Source: Janthinobacterium sp. 1_2014MBL_MicDiv (GTDB lineage Bacteria; Pseudomonadota; Gammaproteobacteria; Burkholderiales; Burkholderiaceae_D). From it: 64,000 nt of DNA. Under the pieces are notes generated by a model that made no database searches, was not told where the DNA came from, and saw only the letters and a list, made by a program, of their open reading frames with translations. This document shows, piece after piece, positions 27,063 to 36,799 of this stretch; within the stretch, counting starts at the first letter, position 1; every line of letters starts with the position of its first letter. Both the position numbers and the translations under genes were made by a program. The stretch lies in the NCBI RefSeq assembly GCF_001865675.1, contig NZ_CP011319.1, forward strand, positions 1,178,001 to 1,242,000, given 5' to 3'.

Positions 27063-28109
27063 TTATCGGCGCAGCGTCGATGCCTTGGCGCGTGCCTGGG
27101 CCGATGGCCTGACGGCACGTTGACGCACTTCAAAGAAGGGTGTCTTGCCGGGCCGTACGGCGATGGCGGCCCAGTCGTTGTCGATGCTGACGTGGCCGAG
27201 GTTGCCTTTCCAGCTGATTTTCGGCCCGCCGGCCCTGGCGGCGGCCTTCCTGGCCTTGCCTTCCTTGTTGTCCGCTTCGCCTTCCGTCCGTGTATCGACC
27301 AGCAAGACCTTGCCGCTGAATTTTTTGGCCAGGGTGCGGATCTGCTTGCGCGGGCTGGCAAAGCCATCCTGCTTCGAACTAAAGCTGGGCAGCAGCGAAT
27401 TGTCGTCTTCATCGAGCACGCCCACGTCGCCGTCCGAGAACAGGACGATGCCGTCCAGTTGCTTGCGCTGCGCCATGGCGAACAGCCGTTGCAGCCACGA
27501 GCGGTTGGCCACCAGGCGGTCCTCGAACTCGCTGTTGCGGCCCGCTTCCGGCAAGAAATGGTTGTTATTCGCCGGCAGGTTCACGGTGGCAAACAGCACG
27601 CCGCCGTATTCCCAGTGGGCATTTTCCGCATAGCTGCGGAACTTCGCCGTCGATGACAGCCGCGACAGGGTCAGCTTGCGCTGGCCCAGGCTCTGGTCGT
27701 CGGCAAAATACACGTCGCGCAAGCGGTTCAGGCGCTCGATGGCGTTGATGCGGCCGCGCGAATTGCGGCAGTTGGCCCAGTCGCTGGCCGACAGCGAGAC
27801 GATCAGCGGCGGTCCGCTGGCGTCGAGCAAGTCCTTGCGCTGGCCATACAGCTTGTCGCTGCACGATTCGCTGGCCGCCTTGATGCCCGTCGCCACGACG
27901 AAGGAGGCATTGAAGGCGCTCGTGTCGGCGATGGCTTTTTTCAGGGGGCCATCGTCCGGCCCCGCCTTGAAGGAATGACCGAGCACGGCAAATTCGAAGC
28001 CGGCCTGGTCGCCCGGGGCGGCAAGCGCCGTCTGCCCCTGCAGGCAGGCGGCCAGCAGGCCGGCCGCCAACAGGGGCAGGCGAGCGATGCGGCGCCGCAG
28101 GATGGTCAT
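27063..28109 (-). CDS. Secreted metallophosphoesterase-like protein of unknown function
   Basis: The 348-residue protein has a signal peptide (RRRIARLPLLAAGLLAACLQ; an LAAC makes a lipoprotein possible). Its body resembles the calcineurin-like phosphoesterase fold in outline (FEFAVLGHSF start, repeated beta-alpha pattern, LFATVNLPANNNHF, DGIVLFSDGDVG), but the standard metal-binding motifs GDxxD and GNHD are not visible. So catalysis is doubtful. The C-terminus is basic and Arg/Ala-rich. Its ATG overlaps the mutS stop (ATGA), so it is coupled to mutS, which is unusual for a secreted protein. Confidence 0.65.
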   Translation of the reverse strand: MTILRRRIARLPLLAAGLLAACLQGQTALAAPGDQAGFEFAVLGHSFKAGPDDGPLKKAIADTSAFNASFVVATGIKAASESCSDKLYGQRKDLLDASGPPLIVSLSASDWANCRNSRGRINAIERLNRLRDVYFADDQSLGQRKLTLSRLSSTAKFRSYAENAHWEYGGVLFATVNLPANNNHFLPEAGRNSEFEDRLVANRSWLQRLFAMAQRKQLDGIVLFSDGDVGVLDEDDNSLLPSFSSKQDGFASPRKQIRTLAKKFSGKVLLVDTRTEGEADNKEGKARKAAARAGGPKISWKGNLGHVSIDNDWAAIAVRPGKTPFFEVRQRAVRPSAQARAKASTLRR

Positions 28110-30796
28110 GCGGCAGCCAGCCGTTTCAACTGATACAGCTGCTCCAGCGCATCGCGCGGCGTGAGCGCATCCGGATCGAGGTCGGCGATGGCGTCGAGCA
28201 AGGCTTGCTGCGCCGCGTTCAGCGCCGCCAGCGGCGCCGCCTCTTCTTCCTCTTCCTGCGCATACGGATCGGCTGACGGCAGGGCGAACAGGTCGCGCTG
28301 CGGCGTGGCGTCGAGCGCCTGCGCTTCCAGGCGCGCCAGGTGCTTGCGCGCGGCCTTGATCACGGGTTGCGGCACGCCGGCCAGCTGCGCCACCTGCAAG
28401 CCGTAGCTTTGCGAAGCCGGTCCCGCCTGCACGGCGTGCAGGAAGACGATGCTGTCCTTGTGCTCGACGGCGGACAGATGCACGTTGGCGGCGCTCGGAT
28501 GACTGTCCGGCAGTTGCGTCAGCTCAAAGTAATGCGTGGCAAACAGGGTGAAACTGCGGCTGGTGTCGATCAAATGGCGCGCGATGGCCCACGCCAGGGC
28601 CAGGCCGTCGAAGGTCGAGGTGCCGCGGCCCACTTCATCCATCAGCACCAGCGAGTGTTCGGTGGCGCCGTTCAGGATGGCGGCCGATTCCGTCATTTCC
28701 ACCATGAAGGTCGAACGTCCGCCCGCCAGGTCGTCGGTGGCGCCGATACGCGTGAAGATGCGGTCGATGGGGCCGATGGTGGCGGAAGCGGCCGGCACAT
28801 AGCTGCCCACGTAGGCCAGCAGCGTGATCAGGGCCACCTGTCGCATGAAGGTCGATTTACCGCCCATGTTCGGACCGGTAATCAGCAGCAAGCGGCGCTC
28901 GTTGACGAAGCGGCAATCGTTGGCGATGAAGCGTTCGATCTGCTTTTCCACCACCGGGTGGCGGCCTTCGACGATATTGATGCACGGCTCGTCGACCAGT
29001 TGCGGCGCGGCCCAGTTGTGCTGCTGCGCGTGCTCCGTCAGCGCATTCAGGGTGTCGAGCTGGGCCAGGCCCTGTGCAATCGTCTGCAAAGTCCCGATGT
29101 GCGGCGCCAGCTCGGCCAGCAGCAGGTCGTACAGCAGCTTTTCGCGCACCAGGGCCTTGTCCTGCGCCGACAGGGCCTTGTCTTCGAACACTTTCAGTTC
29201 GGGCGTGATGTAGCGCTCGGCGTTCTTCAGGGTCTGGCGGCGGCGGTAGTCGTCCGGCACCTTGTCCGTCTGGCCGTGCGTGACTTCGATGTAGAAGCCG
29301 TGCACCTTGTTGTATTCGACGCGCAGGTTGGCGATGCCCGTGCGCGCGCGTTCGCGCGTTTCCAGGTCGAGCAGGAACTGGCCCGCGTTTTCCGACAGCG
29401 CGCGCAGTTCGTCGAGCTCGGCATCGAAACCGGTGGCGAAGACGCCGCCGTCGCGCACCATGGCCGCCGGTTCCTGCGCCACGGCGCGCACCAGCAAGTC
29501 CAGGCAGGCGGCAGGCGTCGCCAGCGCCGCGTGGATGGCGGCCAGCAAGCCGGTTTCGCCGCCCTGGCCGTGACCATAGCAACGGACCACGTCGCCGCGC
29601 AGGGCCGGCAGTTGCAGCAAGCCGTCGCGCAGGGCAGCCAGGTCGCGCGGACGCGCCGACAGCAGCGCGATGCGCGTGGTGATGCGTTCGATATCGGGCA
29701 CTTGCGCCAGGGTGGCGGCCAATGGTCCGGCCGCTTCGCTTTGCGCCAGCGCGGCGATCGCTTCATGGCGCGCGCGCGCCACGTTCTGGTCGCGCCGCGC
29801 ATGGTGCAGCCAGTGGCGCAGCATGCGCGAACCCATGGCCGTGCGGCAATGGTCGAGCAGGGAAAACAAGGTGGGCGATTCCTGGCCGCGGATGGTTTCC
29901 GTCAATTCCAGGTTGCGTCGCGTGGCCGCGTCCAGGCCGATGAATTCGCTTTCCGTTTCCGTCGTCAAGGAGCGCACGTGCTGCAAGCCGCGTCCCTGCG
30001 TCGATTGCGCATAGCGCAGCAGGGCGCCGGCCGCGCCAAACGCGGCGCCGAGGCCGTCGGCGCCAAAACCCGTGAGTGTCGCCACGCCCAGCTGGTCGAG
30101 CAGGGCCTTGTGGCCGCCCACCACGTCGAAATGCCAGTCCGGCACGCGGTTGATATGCGTGCCCGCGTAGTCATCGAACAGGTTGCCATTGTCGCCGCTC
30201 AGGATTTCCGCCGGCACGATGCGCTCGAGCTCCTGCTGCAATCGCACGGCCACGGTGGCGCTGTCGCCGGAAAACTCCATCAGTTTCAGGGCGCCGCTGG
30301 CCAGCGACAGCCAGGCCAGGCCCGTCGTCACCGTCTTGCGCTGCGTGATGCTGCACATGGCCAGCAGCGGGCGCTCGGCCTTTTCCGGCAGCAAGTCCGC
30401 ATCCGTCAGGGTACCGGGCGTGACCACGCGCATGACCTTGCGCTCGACGGGACCCTTGCTGGTGGCCGGGTCGCCGATCTGTTCGCAAATGGCCACCGAC
30501 TCGCCCAGCTTGACCAGCTTGGCCAGGTAGCCGTCGAGCGAGTGAAACGGCACGCCGCACATCTTGATGGGATTGCCGCTGGCGACGCCGCGCGCCGTCA
30601 GGGTAATGCCCAGCAGGCGCGAGGCTTTTTCCGCATCCTCGAAAAACAACTCGTAGAAATCCCCCATGCGGTAGAAAACCAGCATCGTCGGGTGGTTTTC
30701 CTTGATGCCCAAATATTGTTGCATCATGGGCGTGAGCTTTTCAGCCGTATTTTTCTTTGCCGCGGCGGCGTTGATTTCTTTTGGGACGGTGGTCAT
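28106..30796 (-). CDS. mutS: DNA mismatch repair protein MutS
   Basis: The 896-residue protein recognises mismatches and starts methyl-directed repair with MutL. The mismatch-binding Phe-x-Glu motif is FYRMGDFYELF region near the N-terminus, and the ATPase domain has Walker A TGPNMGGKSTFM and the signature DEVGRGTSTFDG. A short C-terminal tail for tetramerisation is present. ATG 30796 was selected; upstream in-frame starts would add 38 poorly conserved residues. The stop overlaps the start of the following secreted-protein gene by 4 bp. Confidence 0.97.
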   Translation of the reverse strand: MTTVPKEINAAAAKKNTAEKLTPMMQQYLGIKENHPTMLVFYRMGDFYELFFEDAEKASRLLGITLTARGVASGNPIKMCGVPFHSLDGYLAKLVKLGESVAICEQIGDPATSKGPVERKVMRVVTPGTLTDADLLPEKAERPLLAMCSITQRKTVTTGLAWLSLASGALKLMEFSGDSATVAVRLQQELERIVPAEILSGDNGNLFDDYAGTHINRVPDWHFDVVGGHKALLDQLGVATLTGFGADGLGAAFGAAGALLRYAQSTQGRGLQHVRSLTTETESEFIGLDAATRRNLELTETIRGQESPTLFSLLDHCRTAMGSRMLRHWLHHARRDQNVARARHEAIAALAQSEAAGPLAATLAQVPDIERITTRIALLSARPRDLAALRDGLLQLPALRGDVVRCYGHGQGGETGLLAAIHAALATPAACLDLLVRAVAQEPAAMVRDGGVFATGFDAELDELRALSENAGQFLLDLETRERARTGIANLRVEYNKVHGFYIEVTHGQTDKVPDDYRRRQTLKNAERYITPELKVFEDKALSAQDKALVREKLLYDLLLAELAPHIGTLQTIAQGLAQLDTLNALTEHAQQHNWAAPQLVDEPCINIVEGRHPVVEKQIERFIANDCRFVNERRLLLITGPNMGGKSTFMRQVALITLLAYVGSYVPAASATIGPIDRIFTRIGATDDLAGGRSTFMVEMTESAAILNGATEHSLVLMDEVGRGTSTFDGLALAWAIARHLIDTSRSFTLFATHYFELTQLPDSHPSAANVHLSAVEHKDSIVFLHAVQAGPASQSYGLQVAQLAGVPQPVIKAARKHLARLEAQALDATPQRDLFALPSADPYAQEEEEEAAPLAALNAAQQALLDAIADLDPDALTPRDALEQLYQLKRLAAA

Positions 30797-30955
30797 GTGT
30801 TCTTTGTCGTTGGTCCGGCGGCAGGGAAACGCATGCCTGCCGGGCTGTGGGTGGTGCTGTGCGCGCTCAAGTCCGGGCCCGTGGGCGAGGCTTGAGTCCA
30901 AGGCCGTCATTTTACCGCTTTCGGCCGCCGGGGCGACGTATTGCGTGCGGATGTG

Positions 30956-30986
30956 AAAAAGCCGCGCCGACAGAGGTCGGTGCGGC
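30956..30986 (-). terminator. Terminator of the kinase operon
   Basis: GCCGCGCCGAC (30961-30971) and GTCGGTGCGGC (30976-30986) pair around a 4-nt loop and on the minus strand are followed by TTTTT. It lies downstream of the gene ending at 31042. Confidence 0.88.
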
Positions 30987-31041
30987 CTGGAAACTGCAGT
31001 TGATCCGGCCGGGGCAAGCTGCCCGCCGGCGAGCGCAGCGA

Positions 31042-31599
31042 TTACATCTCGACGGAGCCGCCCACCGATGCTTCCGGGTCAAAACTGAAGACGCGCAATT
31101 CCGGCAAGTCCTGTTCGCCACGAATGATGCGCACGGTCAGTACGAACGAGAGTTCCCAGCGGCCCTTGCTCTGACCGACGTCCAGGTTGTGTTTCCATTC
31201 CTGGCGGATGCGGCGCAGGTCGGGCAGGGCAGGGTCTGGCGGCAGCAAGTGGGATTCGAAATCCAGTGGCACCTGATAGGTGGCGCCGACCGCCTGCAGG
31301 AAGGGCGACGGCAGCGAGTAGCGGGTGGGGACATCGGGGCCGATCTGGGTCAGCTGGGGCACGCTGATGAGGCAGCAATCGACGATCTGGAAGCTGGTAA
31401 AGCCACTCGCCTTGGTACCGCAGCAATTGACTTCCAGGTAGACGTGCTGGCCTTGCTGGAAGTGCACGCCGCCCATGTACGGGCCGTGGCGCGGGTCGGC
31501 GCTGCCGTCGCAGGAAGTAAACGCATAGTCGAGCTGGTTGGTGATTTGGTCTGCATCGAAGTGGACAGATAACTTCATCCAGGGTTTTTCATACGTCAT
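31042..31599 (-). CDS. Unknown protein coupled to a Ser/Thr kinase
   Basis: The 185-residue protein has no signal peptide or membrane segment and a beta-rich pattern. It contains paired cysteines (NCCGTK and VDCC). Features such as MGGVHFQQGQHVYLEVNCCG and a strand-rich C-terminal half recall the PixA/AidA inclusion-body family, but I could not confirm that. Its ATG overlaps the kinase stop by 4 bp (ATGA), so it is translated with the kinase and may be its substrate or effector. A strong terminator follows. Confidence 0.7.
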   Translation of the reverse strand: MTYEKPWMKLSVHFDADQITNQLDYAFTSCDGSADPRHGPYMGGVHFQQGQHVYLEVNCCGTKASGFTSFQIVDCCLISVPQLTQIGPDVPTRYSLPSPFLQAVGATYQVPLDFESHLLPPDPALPDLRRIRQEWKHNLDVGQSKGRWELSFVLTVRIIRGEQDLPELRVFSFDPEASVGGSVEM

Positions 31600-33848
31600 G
31601 TTTTCTGATTTCTTTCCATGTCAATAAGGAGCTTTTGGTAGCGAGCATCTCGCCGTAATGTCAACAGATCGGGTGCGGATTCGATCAGGTTGAGGGGGTA
31701 GCCGCGCTCTATCGCCTGGCTCAAGGCTGCCAGCGCTTCGTTGCGCCTGCCTATCAGCTCATAGGTCAGCGCTGCCCTGAAATGGATGTCTGGCAGGGTG
31801 TGCGCCAGCAGGACGGCTTGCGCCACGTGCTTGAGCGCATCGTCTTGCGAGCCCGCATAGGCCGAGTAGAGCGCCAGCCGCGAATTGATTTTCGGATCGT
31901 CCGGAGAGCGCTGCAGAATGACTTTGATCAGGGCGATTGCACGACGGTAGGAGTCGCGCGATAGTTCGACCTGGCCGGGAACCCAGCGCTGAGAGTCGCC
32001 CAGGTTGGCCCAGAGCAGGTAATTGCCCGGATTGCCTTTGTTTTCCGAGACGGCATTTTTAAATGCCTGCATGGCTCCCAGATAGTCGCCCCGGTTAAAC
32101 AAGGCATTGCCCAGGTTGGTATACAGTTCCCAGTCGGGATGCACCTGCAATCCTTGCTGCAGCACTTGCAGGGCTTCCTCACTGCGGTTCAGGCGCTCCA
32201 GGGTGGCGCTCAGCTGTGCGTACGCATTGGCCACGTGCGTGTCGAGCTGTATGGCTTGCCGAAACAGTCTTTCAGCTTCCGCGTAGTTGCCCTTGTTGTA
32301 ATTAATCCTGCCCAGCATCGAAATGAAAGGACGGTCGTGCGGATAGCGCGCGATGGCCCTGTCCAGCAATTCGCGCGCCAGGTCGAACTGTTGTGCATGG
32401 GCGAGCAGGCGAGCCTTGCCGTACATGCCCAGCCGATTGTTCGGTTCCAGGTTCAATGCCGCCGTGATTTCCTGCAAGGCTTGCGGCTGCTTGCCCTGGT
32501 GTTCGAGGACCCAGGCTTGCGCCACATGGGCCAGCGCCAGTTGATCGTCAGCCGCCAGCGCCTGCTTCGCGGCGATATCCGCGCGTTGCAGCCAGGTTTC
32601 ATCGCGGCCGCTACCGATATAGCGCAAGGTGTAGGCCAGCGACAGGCCGGCATTCGCAGCGGCATGCTCCGGATTGTGCTTGAGGATGGTGCTGAAGTGC
32701 TCGATCGCCTGCTTCTGCGCACTTTCCTGGTCAAAGGCGCGCATGGCCTCCATCCCGGCCGCCATGCTGGCCATTTCCGAATACGGCGCGGGCGCTTTCT
32801 CTCCCGTGATGAACGACTTGATGGCGGGAATTGCCTTGGGCAGCTGCCACCCCGCCAGCACAGCCAGCAGCGCCACGCCGGCGCCCCACTGCACGGTGCG
32901 CTTGCGCGGCACGGGCAGGTGGATGGCGATGGTGGACGGCGCATCGTCCTGTGCCGGTGCGGACTCGGACTCAGGCATGGACGCGGGCGCGGAAGGCGCA
33001 GCCAGTTCGCCGCGCTGCGCGCCGATGGCCTCGCGCACGTCGCGCATGGTGCGTGGGCGTTCGGAAGGGTCGTGCGCCGTCATCGCGCGCACGAGGGCGT
33101 CGATGGCGGGCGGCACCGTATCCGGCAGCGCGGGCCACGGCGCCGTCGCCTGCATGTGGGCGGCGGCCAGTGCCAGGCCGTTCAGGTGCGCAAAGTGGCG
33201 CTGGCCCGCCAGCATTTCGTACAGCATGGCGCCCAGCGCATACACGTCGCCGCGCGTGTCGGGCAGGCGGCCCATCAGGCGCTCGGGTGCCATGTAGGCG
33301 ATGGTGCCCTGCAAGTCGCACAGGGTGGTCGTTTGCGTGGCTTGCGGATCGATGTGGCGCGCCAGGCCAAAGTCGAGGATGCGCACCTTGCCATCGGCCT
33401 CGAGCATCAGGTTCGACGGTTTCAGGTCGCCATGCACGAGATCCATGGCATGCGCCTCGTCCATCGCGTCGGCGATCTGGTAGGCGATGTCGAGCGCCGC
33501 TGCCAGGCTGGCTGTGCCGCCATGCATGAACTGGCCCAGGGTCTGGCCTTCGACCAGCTCCATGACGATGGACTGGCCCGTGCCTTGGCCCTCGATGGCG
33601 AAGATGCGCACGAAGGCGGCATGCTTGAGCGAGGCGGCCAGGCGCGCTTCATTGATCAGTTTTTGCGGATGCAGCACATCGGCTTGCGGCTTCAGGCGCT
33701 TCAGGGCCACGCTGCGGCACAGCTTGCTATCCCAGGCTTCGAATACATGGCCAAAACCACCTTCGCCCAGCAAGCGGCGCACTTCGTAGTGCTCGCTGAT
33801 ATTGTCGTCTTGCAGCAGGGGCTGACGCAGGGAGTCGAGCAGTTCCAT
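31596..33848 (-). CDS. Membrane Ser/Thr protein kinase with TPR sensor domain
   Basis: The 750-residue protein has an N-terminal Hanks-type kinase: glycine loop GEGGFG (28-33), Lys50 in VALKRL, catalytic loop HGDLKPSN (Asp141), DFG 159-161 and APE 187-189. The usual HRD Arg is Gly, so activation-loop phosphorylation may not be needed. A single transmembrane helix (about 312-332) follows a Pro-rich linker, then a periplasmic array of TPR-like repeats (about 360-740). ATG 33848 has an AAGG site; an upstream ATG at 33881 lacks one. It forms an operon with the 31042 gene. Confidence 0.9.
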   Translation of the reverse strand: MELLDSLRQPLLQDDNISEHYEVRRLLGEGGFGHVFEAWDSKLCRSVALKRLKPQADVLHPQKLINEARLAASLKHAAFVRIFAIEGQGTGQSIVMELVEGQTLGQFMHGGTASLAAALDIAYQIADAMDEAHAMDLVHGDLKPSNLMLEADGKVRILDFGLARHIDPQATQTTTLCDLQGTIAYMAPERLMGRLPDTRGDVYALGAMLYEMLAGQRHFAHLNGLALAAAHMQATAPWPALPDTVPPAIDALVRAMTAHDPSERPRTMRDVREAIGAQRGELAAPSAPASMPESESAPAQDDAPSTIAIHLPVPRKRTVQWGAGVALLAVLAGWQLPKAIPAIKSFITGEKAPAPYSEMASMAAGMEAMRAFDQESAQKQAIEHFSTILKHNPEHAAANAGLSLAYTLRYIGSGRDETWLQRADIAAKQALAADDQLALAHVAQAWVLEHQGKQPQALQEITAALNLEPNNRLGMYGKARLLAHAQQFDLARELLDRAIARYPHDRPFISMLGRINYNKGNYAEAERLFRQAIQLDTHVANAYAQLSATLERLNRSEEALQVLQQGLQVHPDWELYTNLGNALFNRGDYLGAMQAFKNAVSENKGNPGNYLLWANLGDSQRWVPGQVELSRDSYRRAIALIKVILQRSPDDPKINSRLALYSAYAGSQDDALKHVAQAVLLAHTLPDIHFRAALTYELIGRRNEALAALSQAIERGYPLNLIESAPDLLTLRRDARYQKLLIDMERNQKT

Positions 33849-33985
33849 ATACCTTGGCGTGAGAATGCGGCGTCGCGGCATTCAGCATCGCTGGGGGTGA
33901 ATGCGCAACTAGATTGATTTTGAGTAACTTCCTGATTTAAAACGATTGTTTCGGATAAGTCAATTCATATTGACAAGGAATGAAC

Positions 33986-34032
33986 AAAAGACGCCGCAGG
34001 CGCTGCCTTGACGGCACTGCCTGCGGCGTCTT
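33986..34032 (-). terminator. Terminator of the aminotransferase gene
   Basis: AAGACGCCGCAGGC (33988-34001) and GCCTGCGGCGTCTT (34019-34032) make a 14-bp perfect stem, followed on the minus strand by TTTTGTT. The rest of the gap 33849-33987 is AT-rich and probably holds the kinase promoter. Confidence 0.88.
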
Positions 34033-34062
34033 GCGCCCCTTTCTGGAAATGCCTTGCCGCCG

Positions 34063-35388
34063 CTATGGCGCCAGGCAGGCATCGATGGCCAGGCCCAGCC
34101 TGTCGACGATTTCATCGACATGGCGGGCGTCGATGATGTAGGGCGGCGCCAGCAGGATGTGGTCGCCGTGCAGGCCGTCGATGGTGCCGCCCATCGGGTA
34201 GCACATCAGTCCCGCCTGCATGGCTTGCGTCTTGATGCGCGCATGCAGGCGCCGGGCCGGCTCGAACGGCCGCTTGCCGGTCCGTTCCTGCACCAGTTCC
34301 AGGCCCAGGAACAGGCCGCGGCCGCGGATGTCGCCCACGTGCGGGTGCTCGCCGAAGCGCTGGCGCAGGCGTTCTTGCAGCAGCTGGCCCATGGCGCGCA
34401 CATTGTCCAGTAAATCGCGGTCCTCGATCTGTTGCTGCACGGCCAGCGCGGCGGCGCAGGCGGTGGCGTGGCCGATGTAGGTGTGGCCGTGCTGGAAGAA
34501 ACCCGTGCCGGCGCGCAGGGTGTCGCGGATGGCGTGCGACACCAGCACGGCGCCGATGGGCTGGTAGCCGGCGCCCAGGCCCTTGGCGATGCAGATCAGG
34601 TCGGCCGTCACGCCTTCCTGCTCGCAGGCGAACAGGCTGCCCGTGCGGCCCATGCCGCACATGACTTCATCGAGGATCAGGAGGATGCCGTGGCGCTGGC
34701 AAATGTCGCGCATGCGCTGGAAGTAGCCGCGTACTGCGGGCAGGGCGCCGGCCGTGGCGCCGACGACGGGTTCGGCGATGAAGGCCATGACGTTCTCCGC
34801 GCCCAGCGCGGCGATATTGTCTTCCAGCTCCCGGCCCAGGCGCGCCACGTAGTCGCCATCGGTCTCCTGCGCTTGCTGGTCGCGGTACGCATAGCACGGC
34901 GAGACGTGGGTGACGCCGATCAGCAACGGTTCGAATTGCTGGCGGCGCCAGGCGTTGCCGCCCGTGGCCAGCGCGCCCAGCGTGTTGCCGTGATAGCTCT
35001 GGCGGCGCGCGATGATGTGGCGCCGTTGCGGCTGCCCCTGTTCGACGAAATACTGGCGCGCCATTTTGAGCGCGCTTTCCACCGCTTCCGAGCCGCCCGA
35101 GACAAAGTAGACGCTGTCGATGCCGGCCGGCGCCCTGGCGACGAGGAAATCGGCCAGCTGTTCCATCGGCTCGGTGGTGAAAAACGCGCTGTGCGCATAC
35201 GCCATGGTTGCAACCTGGTGTTGCACGGCGGCGATCACGGCCGCATCCGAATGGCCGAGGCAGGAGACGGCCGCGCCGCCGCAGGCGTCGAGATAGCGCT
35301 TGCCGCCGGCGTCGATCAGGTAGGGGCCGTCGCCGCCCACGGCGAGGGGATAGCTGGCATTCAGGCTGCGGTGGAAGACATGGCTCAT
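34063..35388 (-). CDS. Class III PLP-dependent aminotransferase
   Basis: The 441-residue enzyme is of the omega-aminotransferase/GABA-aminotransferase family. The PLP-Lys lies in DLICIAKGLGAGYQPIGAVL, and the cofactor-binding Asp is in LILDEVMCGMGRTG. N-terminal YFVSGGSEAVESALK is the phosphate-binding region. Substrate is unknown; amines, beta-alanine or diamines are typical. It follows an RpiR regulator gene after 82 bp on the same strand, suggesting control by that regulator. Confidence 0.9.
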   Translation of the reverse strand: MSHVFHRSLNASYPLAVGGDGPYLIDAGGKRYLDACGGAAVSCLGHSDAAVIAAVQHQVATMAYAHSAFFTTEPMEQLADFLVARAPAGIDSVYFVSGGSEAVESALKMARQYFVEQGQPQRRHIIARRQSYHGNTLGALATGGNAWRRQQFEPLLIGVTHVSPCYAYRDQQAQETDGDYVARLGRELEDNIAALGAENVMAFIAEPVVGATAGALPAVRGYFQRMRDICQRHGILLILDEVMCGMGRTGSLFACEQEGVTADLICIAKGLGAGYQPIGAVLVSHAIRDTLRAGTGFFQHGHTYIGHATACAAALAVQQQIEDRDLLDNVRAMGQLLQERLRQRFGEHPHVGDIRGRGLFLGLELVQERTGKRPFEPARRLHARIKTQAMQAGLMCYPMGGTIDGLHGDHILLAPPYIIDARHVDEIVDRLGLAIDACLAP

Positions 35389-35470
35389 GGCATCGCTTTC
35401 TTATCGGAAAGGGGGAGAGGGCGATTATAGGATGTGCCACGCCGCATTGCAACGTTTGATGTTTTTGTTT

Positions 35471-36367
35471 TTAATTTACATCATCTGGTGTTTTGCGCGC
35501 TTGCGCATACGCGCCCAGCGCCCGCAGCTGGGCCTCGGCGGCGCCGATGGCGTGCACGGCGTCGTGACCCGCGCGCGCCACCAGCAGCTCGGCCAGGCTT
35601 TCCACGGCGGCGATGCCGGCCACGATGGAGGGGAAGAACGAGGGGCTGTCGACGGCGATGACGATGCTGGTGTCGGCCCGCATGGCCAGCGGCGACATGG
35701 CGCTGTCGCTGATGGCGACCACCGTGCAGCCGGCCTGGCGCGCCGCCTGCGCCACCAGCAGCGCTTCGCTCGAATACGGCGCGAAGCTGACGACGACCAC
35801 CGCTTCGCCGGCCTGCAGGGCGCGCAGGTCCATTTCCAGCGTGCCGCCCTGGCCGCTCAGCAACTGCACGCTGGGGCGCAGCAAACGGTACAGGTAATGC
35901 AGGGTATAGGCGATGGGATGGGCGGCGCGGAAGCCGGCCACGTGCACGCGCGACGCCGCCTGCAGCAGGCCGGCGGCCGCATCCAGGGCGGCATGGTTGG
36001 CGCTTTCCGTGGCGGCCAGGTTGCGCTGCTGCGCGGCAAATACCTCGGTGACCAGGTCGCCTTCCTTGCCGGCCAGCGCGTTTGCCTTTTCCGCATATCC
36101 GCCGGTGCCGGCGCGCAGGCGCTCGACAAAGATGGCTTTCAGTTCTGGCCAGCCGGCAAAGCCCAGCTGCTGCGCCAGGCGCACCAGGGCGGCAGACTGC
36201 ACCTGGGCGCGCGTGGCGATGCTGCGCATCGACGACACGGCCACCTCGTCGGGGTGGTCGGCCAGGTAGCGCGCGCCCGCCTGGAATTGCGGACTCAGTT
36301 CCGCAAAGCGCGCCTTGATCAGGGCCATCAGTGCCGCATAGGGGTCGTGGGGTGTCGCTGCCTGCAT
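35471..36367 (-). CDS. MurR/RpiR-family transcriptional regulator
   Basis: The 298-residue protein has an N-terminal HTH_6 domain (about residues 10-85, with VAVSSMRSIATRAQVQSAAL) and a C-terminal SIS sugar-isomerase domain (about 130-270; VVVVSFAPYSSEALLVAQAA). RpiR proteins sense phosphosugars or related metabolites. The neighbouring aminotransferase suggests amino-sugar or amino-acid catabolism. ATG 36367 is the natural start. No clear operator is seen upstream. Confidence 0.9.
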   Translation of the reverse strand: MQAATPHDPYAALMALIKARFAELSPQFQAGARYLADHPDEVAVSSMRSIATRAQVQSAALVRLAQQLGFAGWPELKAIFVERLRAGTGGYAEKANALAGKEGDLVTEVFAAQQRNLAATESANHAALDAAAGLLQAASRVHVAGFRAAHPIAYTLHYLYRLLRPSVQLLSGQGGTLEMDLRALQAGEAVVVVSFAPYSSEALLVAQAARQAGCTVVAISDSAMSPLAMRADTSIVIAVDSPSFFPSIVAGIAAVESLAELLVARAGHDAVHAIGAAEAQLRALGAYAQARKTPDDVN

Positions 36368-36412
36368 CGCCGTGCCTCAAGTCAATAGGGTGCGCCGATG
36401 GTACAGGATTCG

Positions 36413-36697
36413 TCAGCGCGCCGGTAGCGGCAAGCCCTGCGCCCGGGCACCCGTGCGGGGGCGCAGGCGGGCGAACAGGTGCGGCCCGGCCGGACGCCGG
36501 CGCGGCCCCGTCGTCAGCACGCGCAGGGCGGTGGACAGGGGCACGTCATGGCAATGCAGGAACAGGGCGGCGGCGCCCGTGCCGGCCATTTCCTGCAGGG
36601 CCAGCGCATGCTCGACCAGCGCCGCCGTGCGCATGTCGAGCCGTCCGGGTATGTCGGGCTGAAATAATTGTGCATCGACGTGCCGTACATCGCGCAT
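36413..36697 (-). CDS. Hypothetical small protein
   Basis: A 94-residue reading frame starting at ATG 36697 with a weak GGGGAC site. Its middle (RTAALVEHALALQEMAGTGAAALFLHCHD) reads like a genuine folded protein, and the C-terminus is Arg/Pro-rich. No family is recognised. It lies between the RpiR gene and a terminator, with a strong codon-position bias similar to neighbours. It may be a genus-specific gene or spurious. Confidence 0.45.
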   Translation of the reverse strand: MRDVRHVDAQLFQPDIPGRLDMRTAALVEHALALQEMAGTGAAALFLHCHDVPLSTALRVLTTGPRRRPAGPHLFARLRPRTGARAQGLPLPAR

Positions 36698-36799
36698 GTT
36701 GTCCCCGCCGGGTTCGATAGTCGAACTGACAGCATAAAAGTCCCCGGCGGCATCATCTTGCGCCAAATCAATTCCTATGGCGAAGAGATTCCACAAGGC

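Noticed and set aside
28340..30895. Long open frame on the plus strand opposite mutS
   Set aside because: It is antisense to an unmistakable mutS, its product is Arg/Gln/His/Val-rich with no recognisable domain, and GC-rich codon bias readily keeps such frames open.
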